Assembly (NCBI RefSeq): GCF_019175285.1
Contig: NC_056529.1
Coordinates: 546,455-610,454, forward strand
Length of the DNA stretch: 64,000 nucleotides
From: Sceloporus undulatus
Taxonomy: Eukaryota; Chordata; Lepidosauria; Squamata; Phrynosomatidae
Reading direction: 5' to 3'
A program made the position numbers and the translations under genes. This document shows positions 53,655 to 64,000 of this stretch, piece after piece. A model generated the notes under the pieces. That model did not search any database and was not told the DNA's origin. It saw only the letters and a list, made by a program, of their open reading frames with translations. How positions within the stretch are numbered: position 1 is the stretch's first letter; the number at the start of each line of letters is the position of its first letter.

Positions 53655-54956
53655 TCATTTCCTTTTCCTAATCCTGGAGGGCAGGAGGAGGTCAGCTATG
53701 CTATCGACATAGTAGTCAGGGATAGGTTTCTCCGCCGGACAGTTGCTCCCTAAGTGGCCTTGCACTTCTTCCAGGGTGGTGACCCCCGTCGGGTCAAGCG
53801 GGTCAGGCGCAGTTGTTGCCATCAGGATGTCTGTGTCCAGGCGGTCGCCACCATGATTGTGCGGCAGGGTCGATCTTGAACTCGTTCGCCACACATCAAA
53901 GATGTAGCGGCTGGGCTTGCCCACGATGAAGGCTTCCCCTCGGCTGCCGTCTCCACCGCTTTGACAAGACACCCAGTGCCTACGGAAAGAAAAAGACTAA
54001 GCAACCAGGAGGACAAGCCATGAGACAGAAACAGAAGGAGAACCAGGCGAGCGCAGAATGCTCTCCAGACCCAGCCAAAGCTTTTTGAAAGGTATGGGCC
54101 TTGGGCACATTTCCATCCCCAAGACCTCCTGCGGCTGCATCCACACTGGGGGAATAATAACCCGGTTTGGCACCGCTTTAACTTGCTTTCTGGTTCTTTG
54201 CTATGGAATTCTGGAGTTGGAGGTGTTTGTGGGCCCTCGGGCCCACAACAACCTCCACTCCCAGAATCCATAGCAAAGAGCCAGACAGCAAGTGAAAGCG
54301 GTTCCAAACCTAAAACCGCGTCCGCTCCTCCTCCTTCGTACCCGGGACGGCGCTTCCCCTCGAGGGGCAGCCTGTGTCCCTGTTCGTTCCGACCAAGAGG
54401 CACCTTTCCCCGGAGGAGGTACCGCAGGGCGAGGCACAGCTCCGTAGCTGAAGTGCTCGTCGTACCGACCAGGACGGCTCCGGACGGAGGGCTCGAGGGG
54501 CCTGGCGCGAAGAGCTCGGAGTCCGGGGCGGGGAAGGGCCGCAGCCCGAGTGGCGCACCCGGCGGAACTCCAGCTCCTTGCTCAGGGCGCGCCCGCCCAA
54601 GACGAAAACCGAGGCGGAATCGCGTTCGCCGTCGAGGGCGCGGCGGAGGAAGCGGGCGGCGCAGAAGGCCGAGCCGAAGACTGCCGGGGCTCCGCCGGAG
54701 GGAAGCCAGGCGCCGACTTCGACGTAGGCCTCCCGCGTCCGCGAGGAGTTGTTCGTCACGTAGCAAGGAGCGCGGCGCGATGGCTCCCGGAGCCGGACCC
54801 AAGAGCGAAGGGCCTCCGCCGCCCCGGGAACCGCCGCCTCTCGCCGCGCCACAGACGCCGTCGCAGTCGAAAGCAGCGCCTCCGCGAAAAGCACCGACCG
54901 CGCCAAGGACGGATCCAGGCGGCTCACGCTTCCCCGCCGGCCCTACAGACGCCCAT
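53655..54956 (-). CDS. PGP: PGP, phosphoglycolate phosphatase (AUM/glycerol-3-phosphate phosphatase)
   Basis: PGP is a HAD-family phosphatase that removes 2-phosphoglycolate and other glycolytic side products, and glycerol-3-phosphate. Two exons, as in human: 53655-53979 and about 54342-54956. Seen in exon 1: FDCDGV (54,854-54,871, nucleophile Asp), VPGAAEALR, YVTNNSSRTREAY (motif II), VFGSAFC, SVFVLGGRALSKELE, ALRYLLRG. In exon 2: TGCLVKAVE, VGKPSRYIFD, GDRLDTDI (metal-binding motif), YYVDSIADLL. These segments are spread over all three minus-strand frames: at least five single-base breaks in each exon, mostly at GG or CC pairs, and more are possible. Codons between breaks remain conserved, so assembly error is more likely than decay. 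The ATG at 54,956 is the best start but uncertain. It shares a promoter with E4F1. Confidence 0.85.
54134..54312. repeat. Palindromic hAT-like MITE in the PGP intron
   Basis: TTTGCTATGGAATTCTGGAG and its near-perfect inverted match (CCAGAATCCATAGCAAAGAG); the centre GGGCCCTCGGGCCC is itself palindromic. Confidence 0.75.
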
Positions 54957-55373
54957 CTTGGCCTCGGTTCTCCTCAAGGAATCCGACGACGGCGGTTGGC
55001 TGAGACGCCCCCGGTACCCCGCCCCAGAGCCACGCCATTGGACGACAGCGCCTCTCACAAGACGCCTGCTTCAGTCTTAAGACTCCTCCGCCATTGCGCA
55101 CCAGGCTCCCCCATTTTCCCGTCCCATTGGCTAAGACCTTCCACCGCGCCTCATTGCTGCCTTAGCCGACTAGCCCCGCCTACTCGTCTCTTCTCCCCTC
55201 CTTCAGTGAGAGCCGAGGGGAGAGGATTTCCAGGCCGTCTCTCATTGGCTGAGTCCTGTGCGACGTCACCCGCCTAGCACGCCCACCCTCCACTCGTCTG
55301 GCGTTGTTATGACGACACGGCCGTAAAGCCGCCCATCTGGCGGTTGCGCGCCTTGCGACATGGAGGAGCCGCG
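54957..55373. promoter_or_regulatory. PGP-E4F1 bidirectional CpG promoter
   Basis: Only about 417 bases separate the two divergent start codons. The region is GC-rich and CpG-rich and continues into both first exons (54,350-55,600). It holds a CRE-like GCGACGTCAC (55,260-55,269) and no TATA box. An NRF1 palindrome TGCGCATGCGCA lies at 55,700-55,711 in E4F1 intron 1. Confidence 0.65.
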
Positions 55374-58300
55374 ATGGCAACGGCTATGCTTATCGGCAGC
55401 CGTGTCGGCGGGGCGGGAGCGCGACTCGGAGGCGCGGCGGAGCACGCGAACACGCCGCCGCCTTCCTCGGCTTCCCTTCCGCCTTCGACGCAGACGGTAA
55501 GGGCCTGTTTTCGGAAGGGGCGGCGATGGCTTCGCTTCCCGGTCCGTAAGCGCCCCTCGGGGGTTAAAACGGCTTCTTTCGGGGCTTAGGCTGCCTTCCA
55601 TGCTTCGGAGGCCTTTCCGTTGAAAGCCGGTGCGCTTCTATTCGAGACAAACGGTACTTTTGCCTTGCTGCGCTCTATTCGGGGCGTTACGGTACCTCCT
55701 GCGCATGCGCAGTACGGGGAACCCTGTGAGAAGAGTTCCCAGCCTTTTGGCCCCTTCAAAGTGATTGGGACTTCACTCCCCATAATCCTTGCTGTTGGCG
55801 GGGGATCCTGGGAGCTGAAGTCCAAAAAAGGAGCAAAAGGTGGGGAACCCTTGCCCTGGTGGCAGCCATTTATGTAAAGGCCCCTTGCTTTCCCTTGAGT
55901 GGTCTTCTCCCCTTCTGTGCTGATGACATCTTATTATTACATTCAGGGCTGCAGGTCCCATTGCCCTGGCCTTCTGTGAGGCTGATGAGGGCTTGCAGTC
56001 CAACCAACAGCGTTCCCACCACGCCGACCCTAAAGGCAAGGGAGCCTGACTGGCCCAGGGTCAGCCAGTGGGTGTTCATGGCCAGCTGGGAACCGAGTGC
56101 CATGCGGCCTTTGGCAAAGTTGCGTTAAGCACCTAGATTCTCAAAGTGGGATTGAGGCCTTCTCTTTGAGCCGCAGATAGACGAACCGGCACAAGTGCGG
56201 ACGCGCTGCCAGTCTGAGTTCACTTCTCTGGAGGAATTTGTGCAGCACAAGTTGCAGAAGCTTTGCCAAAGACAACAAAGTGAAGCGCGCTCCATCAGCA
56301 ACAACAGCAGAAAACCAGGCAAGTCCCCAAGGCAGGAGCTGGGCAAAGCCCTGGATGGGTTCGGCTCTGGTGGCTGGATGCGCCTTCTGGGGGGCAGCGT
56401 GCTAATAGTCCCTTGTATTGGGGATAAGAGTCACTCTTAGGCTCATAATGGAAAGGCAAGGGGTGATAGACGATGAGTGACCAATCCAGATTTAGAAGCT
56501 TCGGCAGATAAGCATCTTGCATCTCTAAACTCACTTACTGGGATTTCGTAGGTTCACGACTAAAGCTCTCTTTTGCGTTTTCAGGTGATTTCTTCTATTG
56601 AGGAGCCCATAACTGTGACTCACATAGTTGTTGAAGCTTCTCCGATAACAGAAGAAATCAGCAATGCATCCACAGTTGTAGGTAGTAGCCACCTTTGCAA
56701 GTTGTCTGTGTGACAATTAATAAAAGCACCCGACATGGACATTTACATTGCCGGTTGTTTCATTTGCATGTGCGTCGCATTAGTTTTGATTTAGAAGCTC
56801 TGAAACATGTCGATTCCTTTTTGTGGTACTAAGCTTGCTCTTTCCATGCGATTTTTTGCCTCTGGTACCAAAGTTTCCCTTAAAGACTTCGGTGAGGAAT
56901 ACATCTGCTTCATTAACTGTCACCTTCGGCTGTGAAGGAGAGAATAGGTTGGCCCACCTCCATCGGGGCTAGCCTGGAAGTAGAGACCCTCCTCCATAAC
57001 TGCCATCTTCCAGCCTATGAGGGAGTTGACTAGATAGGCCCAGACCATCAGGGCTAACCTGGAAGAAGAGACTCCTCCCTCCATAACTGTCATCTTCCAG
57101 CCTATGAGGAGTTGACCAGGCAGGCCCAGATCCATCAGGCTGAGCTGAAGAAGAGAGCCCTCCCTCCAATCCATCTGTCTTGGTCCAGGCCTCAGAGGAA
57201 GAGAAGAATGCTGGACCTCATCCCCTTCCCATCACCATTCCCTTCCCTTTTGTGTGCGTGTCTTTTTAGATTGTAAGCCTGAGGGCAGGGACCGTCTATT
57301 ATCCCTTCTGTTGTAAGCCGCCGGATTCCCATGACGGCGCATATAAATAAAATCCTATTATTAATTATTATTATTATTATTATTATTATCATCATCATCA
57401 TCATCATCATCTCAGGTAACCGGCAGTAATATAGCGATTTGGGGCATTCAGAGAACATTTGATAGAATCACTTATTAAGGTTCCTGAGTCATGGAGTCAC
57501 AGATATGAGGGGGTTAGATGATGTGACAGATGATGGGGAAGAGCAGCTGCAGTGTTTTTCGCCATTGTCTGAAAGGGCAAGGGCTGCTGGGAGTTGCATC
57601 CAGTATATTGCGTGGAAGGATGGGGTTTATGCTTCCCAAACCACGACAGGAGGACACCTCCTCTTAAGGTAAGTAACTGGTAAAAAAACTTTTTAGCCAG
57701 TCATGGCAATGTACAGAACATAACTCTTGTGTCAAGGGCTTAATCCTTTTGGGATCTACTTTTCAGATAGTGGGCATAAAAGAAGTTATTGTAGCTGGCG
57801 ACCATGTTTTGAATGCTCAATGGCCACATCGATGGCAGTCTTGGAGAGGAAGAGGGCAGTCCAGAGGCCATAGAAGAAGAAGAAGGTGTGGGTTCTGTGG
57901 AGCTCATCAAAGTTAAACTGTTGGTTAATAAGGAAGGCCGCTACGTGTGTGAGCTGTGCCACAAGACATTTAAAACGGTATGCCAGAGATTCATACCACA
58001 TTCTGCATGTTTTGTTAAGTGTCATCAGGTTGGCTTTGAGATATGCTGACTTTGAATGAGAGATCTCCAAGAAACACTGCTACAACAGCCTTGCTTCGCA
58101 GCCATGGCTTCTTTGACTGAGTCAGTCCACCTTTGGTGTGGTCTCCCTCTTTTCCTACTGCCTTATTGAGCATTATTGTCTTTTCTAATAAGTCGTGCCA
58201 TCTAATGATGTGTCCAAAATAGGACAGCCTCCATTTAGTCATTTTAGCTTGCTAGATCAATAAGACCATTCTGTGACACTTTAGTTTATTTATCTGTAAT

Positions 58301-61300
58301 TAATGCTTCTTAGCGTGCGACACAGAAGGATTGGGTATATTGCTCTATCGCTAGAAATTCAATATGAGTTAATATTCTGAGCTGTGGTGTGCCTGGCACT
58401 TTCATGGAGATTTGCTTCCTCTTGCTATAGGCCAGCATCCTCAAAGTTCACATGATTACTCATAGCAGCAGGAAGGACTACGAGTGCAAGTTATGTGGGA
58501 TGTCTTTCAGGACCAAAGGTTCGCTGATCCGACACCATCGCCGCCATACGGGTAAGCAGGTGGCTTGCTTTGTGTAAAATAGGTGCCAAGGTTTGACCTT
58601 TTACTTTTACTGCCATTTTGGTTTTACTTCTCAACCTCTTCAGACGAGCGTCCATACAAGTGCAAGAAATGTGGGAAAAGCTTCCGAGAATCAGGAGCCT
58701 TGACACGGCACCTGAAGTCCTTGACTCCCTGCACTGAGAAAATCCGCTTCAATATGAATAAGGAGATTGTTGTCAGCAAAGAAGAGCTAGCCACAGGTGA
58801 GCTCTGTCTTTCGTTTTGGGATGTGCTGTGGATCTGTGGGGACCTGTTCTGGTCCATCTTTGCCTCACTGGTCACCCTTGGGCATGTTTTAGCCTTTTCA
58901 ACTTATTTATTTGATTTATATCCTGCCTTCCAATATAAACTAGAACATCAAAAATAAGGTGGAGTGCAAAAGTTTTTTTTAATTACATCACTACATTTAG
59001 AGCATTAAAATGAAAACCAAACTGTGTGTGTGTGTATTATATACTAAAAACTGTCTACATCTTGAAGGTGAGATGATTTGTTAAAAAACCTCCTTGGCAA
59101 TCTCAAGTCCTTTTCAGTGAAAACATACATTGTGCAAAATGGAGATGATTCTTCTGAGAGGAGTTCAGTTTAGCTTCGCCTTTGCTTCCTAAAGTGGGGG
59201 CAGTGAGGAGCCAGATTAGGAATCAGATGTTCAAGTCTTCGTTAGCTGGGGAGGATCATCAAGAAGCATTGCATCTTTGGGAGCCAGGCTGCTGGATTAG
59301 ATGTTACCTGTGTCCTCTTCTCCTTGAAGAGCTCAACAGCTCCGGCACAGAAGAGGCCGGGCTTGTCGTGCCGTCTGTGGAGTCCTCGCCTGTCATCCAT
59401 CTTGTGACAGACGCAAAAGGCAATGTCCTTCATGAAGTCCATGTCCAAATGCATGAGCTCCCTGTTTCGGAAGCAAAGGCCTTAAACCAAGAGGTTAGTT
59501 TTTCCCTGTTAAGAAATACCACAAATGTTTCACATACACAGAGGTACATCTGTGTTTCTGATTCTTTTGTCTCTGATAGAGACAAAACGCCTGACTACTT
59601 GTGAGGGATGAACTGGAAAGACAGTTGTAAAGAAGACAGATTTTAAAAAGGGAGGGCTGGCTGCAGGTGTAAAAAGCTGTTGTAAAAAGGAGGTGTACTG
59701 TCAGACTTCGTTAACGGAGTTTGTATTTCCACCAGCCTTCAAACCCAGAGGAAGTGCCTCCTGTTGGCGATGATAATGAGAACTTGCTTAGAGAAGCCAT
59801 GAGGAACTCAGGGATTGTGATCGAACGGGTGTCTATGGAGGACAGGGCCAATTTGGATGAAGCCACCGCTGTTTCTGCTGGAGAGGAACTGAAGCGCGAA
59901 GAGGTGGAGGCGCAAGGGAAGCTCTGCGGAGAGCAGTATGTAGAGACTGAGCAAGTAGAAACGGTAAGTGCCCATCCCAGCAATGGCCTGCCCTGCAGTC
60001 TGCCTCTCCTGCAGGAGCTGAGGAAGCTTGTTGGTATGCACTGCTGCCACAGGACACCAGAAATCTGACTTGCCTTTGTGTTTCATGATCCTGCAGAAAG
60101 TCCTTATGCTTACCTTCTCCTTTCATAGCCAGAAACAGAAGCGACTGATGAATGCAAACGTCATGTGTGCCCCTACTGCAGCGAAACCTTCAGGGAGCAC
60201 AGTTCCCTTGATCTCCACATCAGTGGTCATCTAGGTAATGCTGGTTTTCCATAGAGTTTTTTACAAACAATTTGCTTTCAATGGATGCAGCAAGGTAACG
60301 GTGTGATAACTAATTGGCAGGTTTTGCAGGACATGAAAATGATCTCTCTTTCTCATTCAGACTGTTGCATATTATGTTGGGGAACTGTAAAGCAAAAAGC
60401 TGCAGATCAAGTTGTAGCAAATGTCTTCTTAGTGATATTGACATACGTATTTTGAAACACTGAGGAGTGGTGTTCCTGCCGAATGCCACAGATGAAAGAT
60501 GTTTTAGATTTGTTAATTGTTTAGCTGAAGATCATATGATTTATTTTTAAATTTAGTTTTTGCAGATGATATCTAGTCTTTCTGCAAGGGTCAGTACTGG
60601 TATTTTCAGTGAAATGAAGTAGCAAGCCTGAGGCGACGGTCCCCTTGCCCACAGAGAAGGATTTTTCTGAGCCATTAAAATCAAATTCTGTAGGTTTCAA
60701 GGCAGTTCCTTCTTTGACACGCTGTCACCTTGCTCTTAAGGAGGTGGTAAGAATCCTGGACTTCTGCCCTCACCCTTCTGGTTTGTGAAATATCTTTTCC
60801 CTCCTTCCCTCCCAGATTACAAGCCTTTTACTTGTGAGGAATGTGGCAAAGAATTCACCAAAGGCTACCTGCTGAAAAAGCACCAGGAAGTGCATGTGAA
60901 CGAACGGCGGTTCCGTTGCGGGGAATGCGGCAAGCTCTACAAGACCATTGCGCACATGAAGGGCCACCGGAGGGTACATTCGGACGAGCGGCCATACGCT
61001 TGCCCAAAATGTGGCAAGAGGTACAAGACAAAGGTAGGTGCTCCCTCGCCTCTTGGGGGAGAGGGGTTATCTCTCCAAGGACTTCCATTGCCTGTGGTGA
61101 TTTGAATGCTGTTGACCTTCTGTGGAATGCATGGAAACAAGCCCTTAACACTCCCTGAAATGAATTGCTTTTAAGCGCTGTGTGCTGTGCTGGGGAGCCT
61201 CTTCATGTCCCTGGTTCTCAGGGAGGTTAATGACAGTTAGGTGGAGGGCTGCTCAGTCTCCAGCCATGGAAGTGTGCAGCTCCGCCCTGAATCCTTCCTT

Positions 61301-63974
61301 TTCCACTATCTTCCTCTCTCTACAGAATGCCCAGCAGGTCCATTTCCGGACACACCTGGATGAGAAGCCCTACATCTGCCAGTTCTGCAGCCAGGCTTTC
61401 CGGGAAAAGGGCTCCCTGGTGCGTCACATCCGCCACCACACCGGTGAGAAGCCCTTCAAGTGCTACAAGTGCGGACGTGGCTTTGCAGAGCATGGCACCC
61501 TCAACAGGCACCTGAGGACCAAAGGTGAGGGAGTGCACCTGTAGCTTCCAAAAACAGGGAGGCTTTGTTTCACATTCCTCTCTCACCACTTCACTGTAAC
61601 ACCTCTGCAGTGTGACAGCAGACTTTGTAGCTCAAGAGGCACAGTGTTTGGGGAGTATCTGGGAAGTATTTGCAGGGAGTCTCCAGAAGCAGGAGAGGAT
61701 GAAACTTGCCCATGTGAGTGGTGGGGTGCATTGGTGCCTTATGCACTTTGTTGCCCTTCACTGTAATTAATTAAGTCAGAATAATCTGAAATAAGAGTAC
61801 ACTCAGAATCCTGGTGCTGACTTGTGTGCATGTTAAGCTCTCCTATGGAAGCAGATGAACATTTTTGTTTGAACATCCACATTCAGGTCTCTGTTGTGGA
61901 GATGTGCATGTGGTGCCATTGTGCACAGAGATCTCTTGGCTGTGCATATAAATTATGGTTGCACATTCAGATGTGCATTCAGTTGTGCAACATTGCCATC
62001 CCACAGAAGAGTTGCATATCACTATTAATGTATACTTGGGGGATATTTAAACTGTGCAATCCCAATGTAAGAACTTTACCTGTGTGTTTTAATTTACCTT
62101 TGATTTTGCCATTATTTTGGCATGCCTTAAAGGCAGAAGTGACACTTTTCTGTGTGTCATGTTGTTGCACTAGGTGGACATTTCTTTCTGCTGTCAACTG
62201 AGTGATTTCTGACCTGTGTTTCTCTCTGCTTTTGCCAGGCGGGTGCCTGCTTGCCTTGAAAGAAGCTGAAGAAGCAGTGGTCTCAGAAGAAGGTCAGTCA
62301 GCGGACAGTTTGGCTGCAACAGTCTTTTCTGAAGATCCCCCGACTGTCCTGGTGGAATTCTCATCTGTAGTGGCAGATACACAAGAGTACATCATTGAGG
62401 TAACTGAGCAAGACAGGAGGAGCGGGGAGAACCGTCTCTGGAAAACTAGCGCTTCCTACATGGCAGATTTTTGGGGGTGGTTTGCCAAGGACTGGAGGAC
62501 CCTTCTGCTGCTTTGGTTCCATTCACTCCAGTGAACAGAATGGAATAGAATCCACTGAGTCGGAAGGGACTCCCAAGGGCCATCTAGTCTGCCATTTTGG
62601 TTGCCCTCTGGACACACTCCGGTTTGTCAGCATCATTTTTGAATTGAATTTGAATAGCCAATGCAAAACAAGTAGAGTAGGGTTGCTTGCAGTTCCTGAC
62701 AGGGACATAGTTTGTTGGCTGAGGGTATTTCTTACAAGCTAACACGTTGCTCTTGTGGGATGTGTATTCTTTTTTAAAGACAGCTACTGAGGACATAGAA
62801 TCCAGCGAAGCTGCTGAAATAATAGAAGGAACGAGGCATGAGGTAAGTTGCTCTTTGGGGATGCTCCGGTTCTTGGGTCATTAAATACTGGAAGGGACAA
62901 TTTCATAGATTAAAACAGATATTGCCAATGCCAGGGAACTCAGTTGGTTTGGTTCTAAATATTACTTCACAAATTGGGTTTACTCTTTGGATTATCTGGG
63001 GAAGAGCTTGACGTCGAGTTCTGGAAATCTTGATGTATGAAAATACATCAGAAAGAAAGAAATTATTGTAGCTCAGGAGTGCCCTTTTTCTTTGTGTGCT
63101 GCTTCCCTGATAAGAGGAAGCATGGGAAATATCTTCATACCAGGGCAGATGGGTTTCTCCATCTAGCTCAATATTGTCTGGGCAGCAGTCCTTCCCCAAG
63201 GTGGCCTTAGGCAGCGGGAGGTCTTTCCCCATTACCTACTACATTATCCTTTTGTCCGGAGGTATCTGGAGTTGGGCCTCTGTACATGCAAAGCATGTGC
63301 TCTACAGTGATGTCAGTAGCTGAAAGTTGTCCAGCAGATTATGAACCAGGCAAACTCTGGCCGTGAGATCATCGTCCAGAATGTCACTGTGGCTGGATTG
63401 TTTCTTGGCCTTTGGCTGCCACTTTTTACAGCTGTATCTCTTTGTACCATGAATAAAAGCTATTAGCATTTCATGAGGCAGACTCTGATTCATGAGAGAT
63501 TATGCTTAAGATGTGCTGAAAGATTATAACCTACACTGGTCTAAGCTGATGAATGCAATTCAGGCTTGAGCTTATGTGAATCCTCGATGTGCTTTCTGTC
63601 TCTCCCTCCTTATTTAGGTGGACAGTCACATCATGAAAGTTGTCCAGCAGATTGTGAACCAAGCTAACTCTGGCCATCAGATCATTGTCCAGAAAGTCAC
63701 TGTGGCAGAAGGTTCTGCCATGACCCCTGACAGTACCGATGCAGACACAATTGCCATTGCCACCCCCGAGAGCCTGACAGAGCAGGTGGCAATGACTCTG
63801 GCTTCCGCCATCGGCAAAGGAGCTGTCCTGGCGACAGAGGGCAGTGGTGAGGCCGAGGAGGCGACAATGACCATGGTGGCCTCTGAAGACATTGAAATAA
63901 TGGAGCACACGGGAGGAGAGTTTGTCATCGCTGCCCAGGAGGAAGAGGTGGAGATTCAGACAGTGATTGTCTAG
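55374..63974 (+). CDS. E4F1: E4F1, zinc-finger transcription factor and E3 ligase
   Basis: E4F1 regulates cell-cycle and mitochondrial genes and can ubiquitylate p53. Fourteen exons: 55374-55496, 56177-56318, 56585-56677, 57767-57977, 58431-58551, 58644-58796, 59330-59493, 59736-59963, 60129-60234, 60816-61033, 61326-61524, 62239-62399, 62780-62842, 63618-63974; about 778 residues against 784 in human. Nine C2H2-type fingers: three in exons 4-6 (CELCHKTFKT, CKLCGMSFRT, CKKCGKSFRESGALTRH, the last atypical) and six in exons 9-11 (CPYCSETF to CYKCGRGFAEHGTLNRH). The tail EPxxVLVEFSSVVADTQEYIIE, TPESLTEQVAMTLASAI and VEIQTVIV match human. Exons 5-14 are clean. Exons 2 (142 bp) and 4 (211 bp) each carry one base too many, and exon 2 also shows a short HKCGR excursion frame. 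The start at MATAM or 14 bases upstream (MEE) is uncertain. Intron 2 uses a GC donor. Confidence 0.93.
55735..55850. repeat. Palindromic old repeat in E4F1 intron 1
   Basis: GGGACTTCACTCCCCATAAT faces GGGAGCTGAAGTCCAAAAAA; outer ends GTTCCCAGCC and GGGGAACCC. Same family as 4780-5010. Confidence 0.55.
56915..57190. repeat. Tandem repeat, period about 88 bp, three copies
   Basis: ATCTTCCAGCCTATGAGG at 57,004 and 57,092, with a weaker copy at 56,918. CCTGGAAG(T/A)AGAGAC recurs between. Open on the minus strand in all copies by chance of period. E4F1 intron 3. Confidence 0.7.
57240..57411 (+). repeat. LINE 3' tail with TTA/ATC microsatellite
   Basis: TTGTAAGCCGCCGGATTCCC then CATATAAATAAAAT, typical of a reptile LINE 3' end, followed by (TTA)n and (ATC)n. 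Confidence 0.65.
62525..62645 (-). repeat. CR1 LINE 3' end fragment
   Basis: AATAGAATCCACTGAGTCGG and CCCAAGGGCCATCTAGTCTG follow the reversed CR1 3' tail. E4F1 intron 12. Confidence 0.6.
63321..63394 (+). pseudogene. Partial copy of E4F1 exon 14 in intron 13
   Basis: About 73 bases match the real exon at 63,634-63,707 with 7-8 differences (about 89%). The frame stays open: KVVQQIMNQANSGREIIVQN against KVVQQIVNQANSGHQIIVQK. It lacks the exon's 5' edge and its long C-terminal part. See findings. Confidence 0.75.
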
Positions 63975-64000
63975 CGCTGCCCATCACCTCCAGGTTTGGG

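Noticed and set aside
54183-55277. 364-codon plus-strand ORF antisense to PGP
   Set aside because: It is an Arg/Pro-rich shadow of the GC-rich PGP first exon and shared promoter, with no recognisable domain.
57813-57977. Independent E4F1 start at the ATG at 57,813
   Set aside because: Conserved sequence before it (IKEVIVAGD) belongs to the same exon one base out of frame, so an indel is a simpler reading than a new start.

Overview
The window is vertebrate nuclear DNA, most likely from a squamate reptile (a lizard, possibly iguanian). Every gene is split by GT-AG introns and matches a vertebrate family. The interspersed repeats are squamate in character: Sauria-type tRNA SINEs ending in (ACA)n, 5S-rRNA-headed SINEs, CR1 and L2-clade LINE fragments, Tigger-like and hAT-like MITEs, and many TAA/TTA microsatellites. 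A 10-N assembly gap lies at 36,749-36,758. I saw no retrovirus, LTR element or Polinton.

Layout: CASKIN1 exon 1 (minus; the rest runs off the left edge) at 2.8 kb; a large hexosaminidase D-like gene (minus, 13 coding exons, 10.8-28.0 kb, probable 5' exon near 32.3 kb); MLST8 (plus, 35.35-39.2 kb); BRICD5 (minus, 40.5-48.9 kb); PGP (minus, 53.7-55.0 kb); E4F1 (plus, 55.4-64.0 kb, coding region complete at the right edge). From memory, human 16p13.3 has the same order and orientation (CASKIN1, MLST8, BRICD5, PGP, E4F1), but there I do not recall a hexosaminidase gene between CASKIN1 and MLST8. Human HEXD itself lies on 17q25.

MLST8, BRICD5 and the HEXD-like gene reconstruct exactly: exon phases close and give 326, 226 and 566 residues. 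PGP and the first part of E4F1 do not. Their conserved motifs are all present but spread over several reading frames, and the breaks cluster in the GC-rich block 53.8-57.9 kb. That looks more like uncorrected indels in the assembly than gene loss, but it is not proven.

The genes are neighbours, not a pathway. MLST8 is the WD40 subunit of mTOR complexes; PGP clears 2-phosphoglycolate and related side products; E4F1 is a zinc-finger transcription factor/E3 ligase; CASKIN1 is a synaptic scaffold; BRICD5 is a membrane BRICHOS protein of unknown role. The most unusual item is the HEXD-like gene: a GH20 hexosaminidase D-type catalytic domain behind an N-terminal signal anchor, unlike cytosolic/nuclear HEXD. 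I also found two partial exon copies lying in introns, two GC-AG introns, nested transposons and several minisatellites. I found no clearly new multi-gene system.
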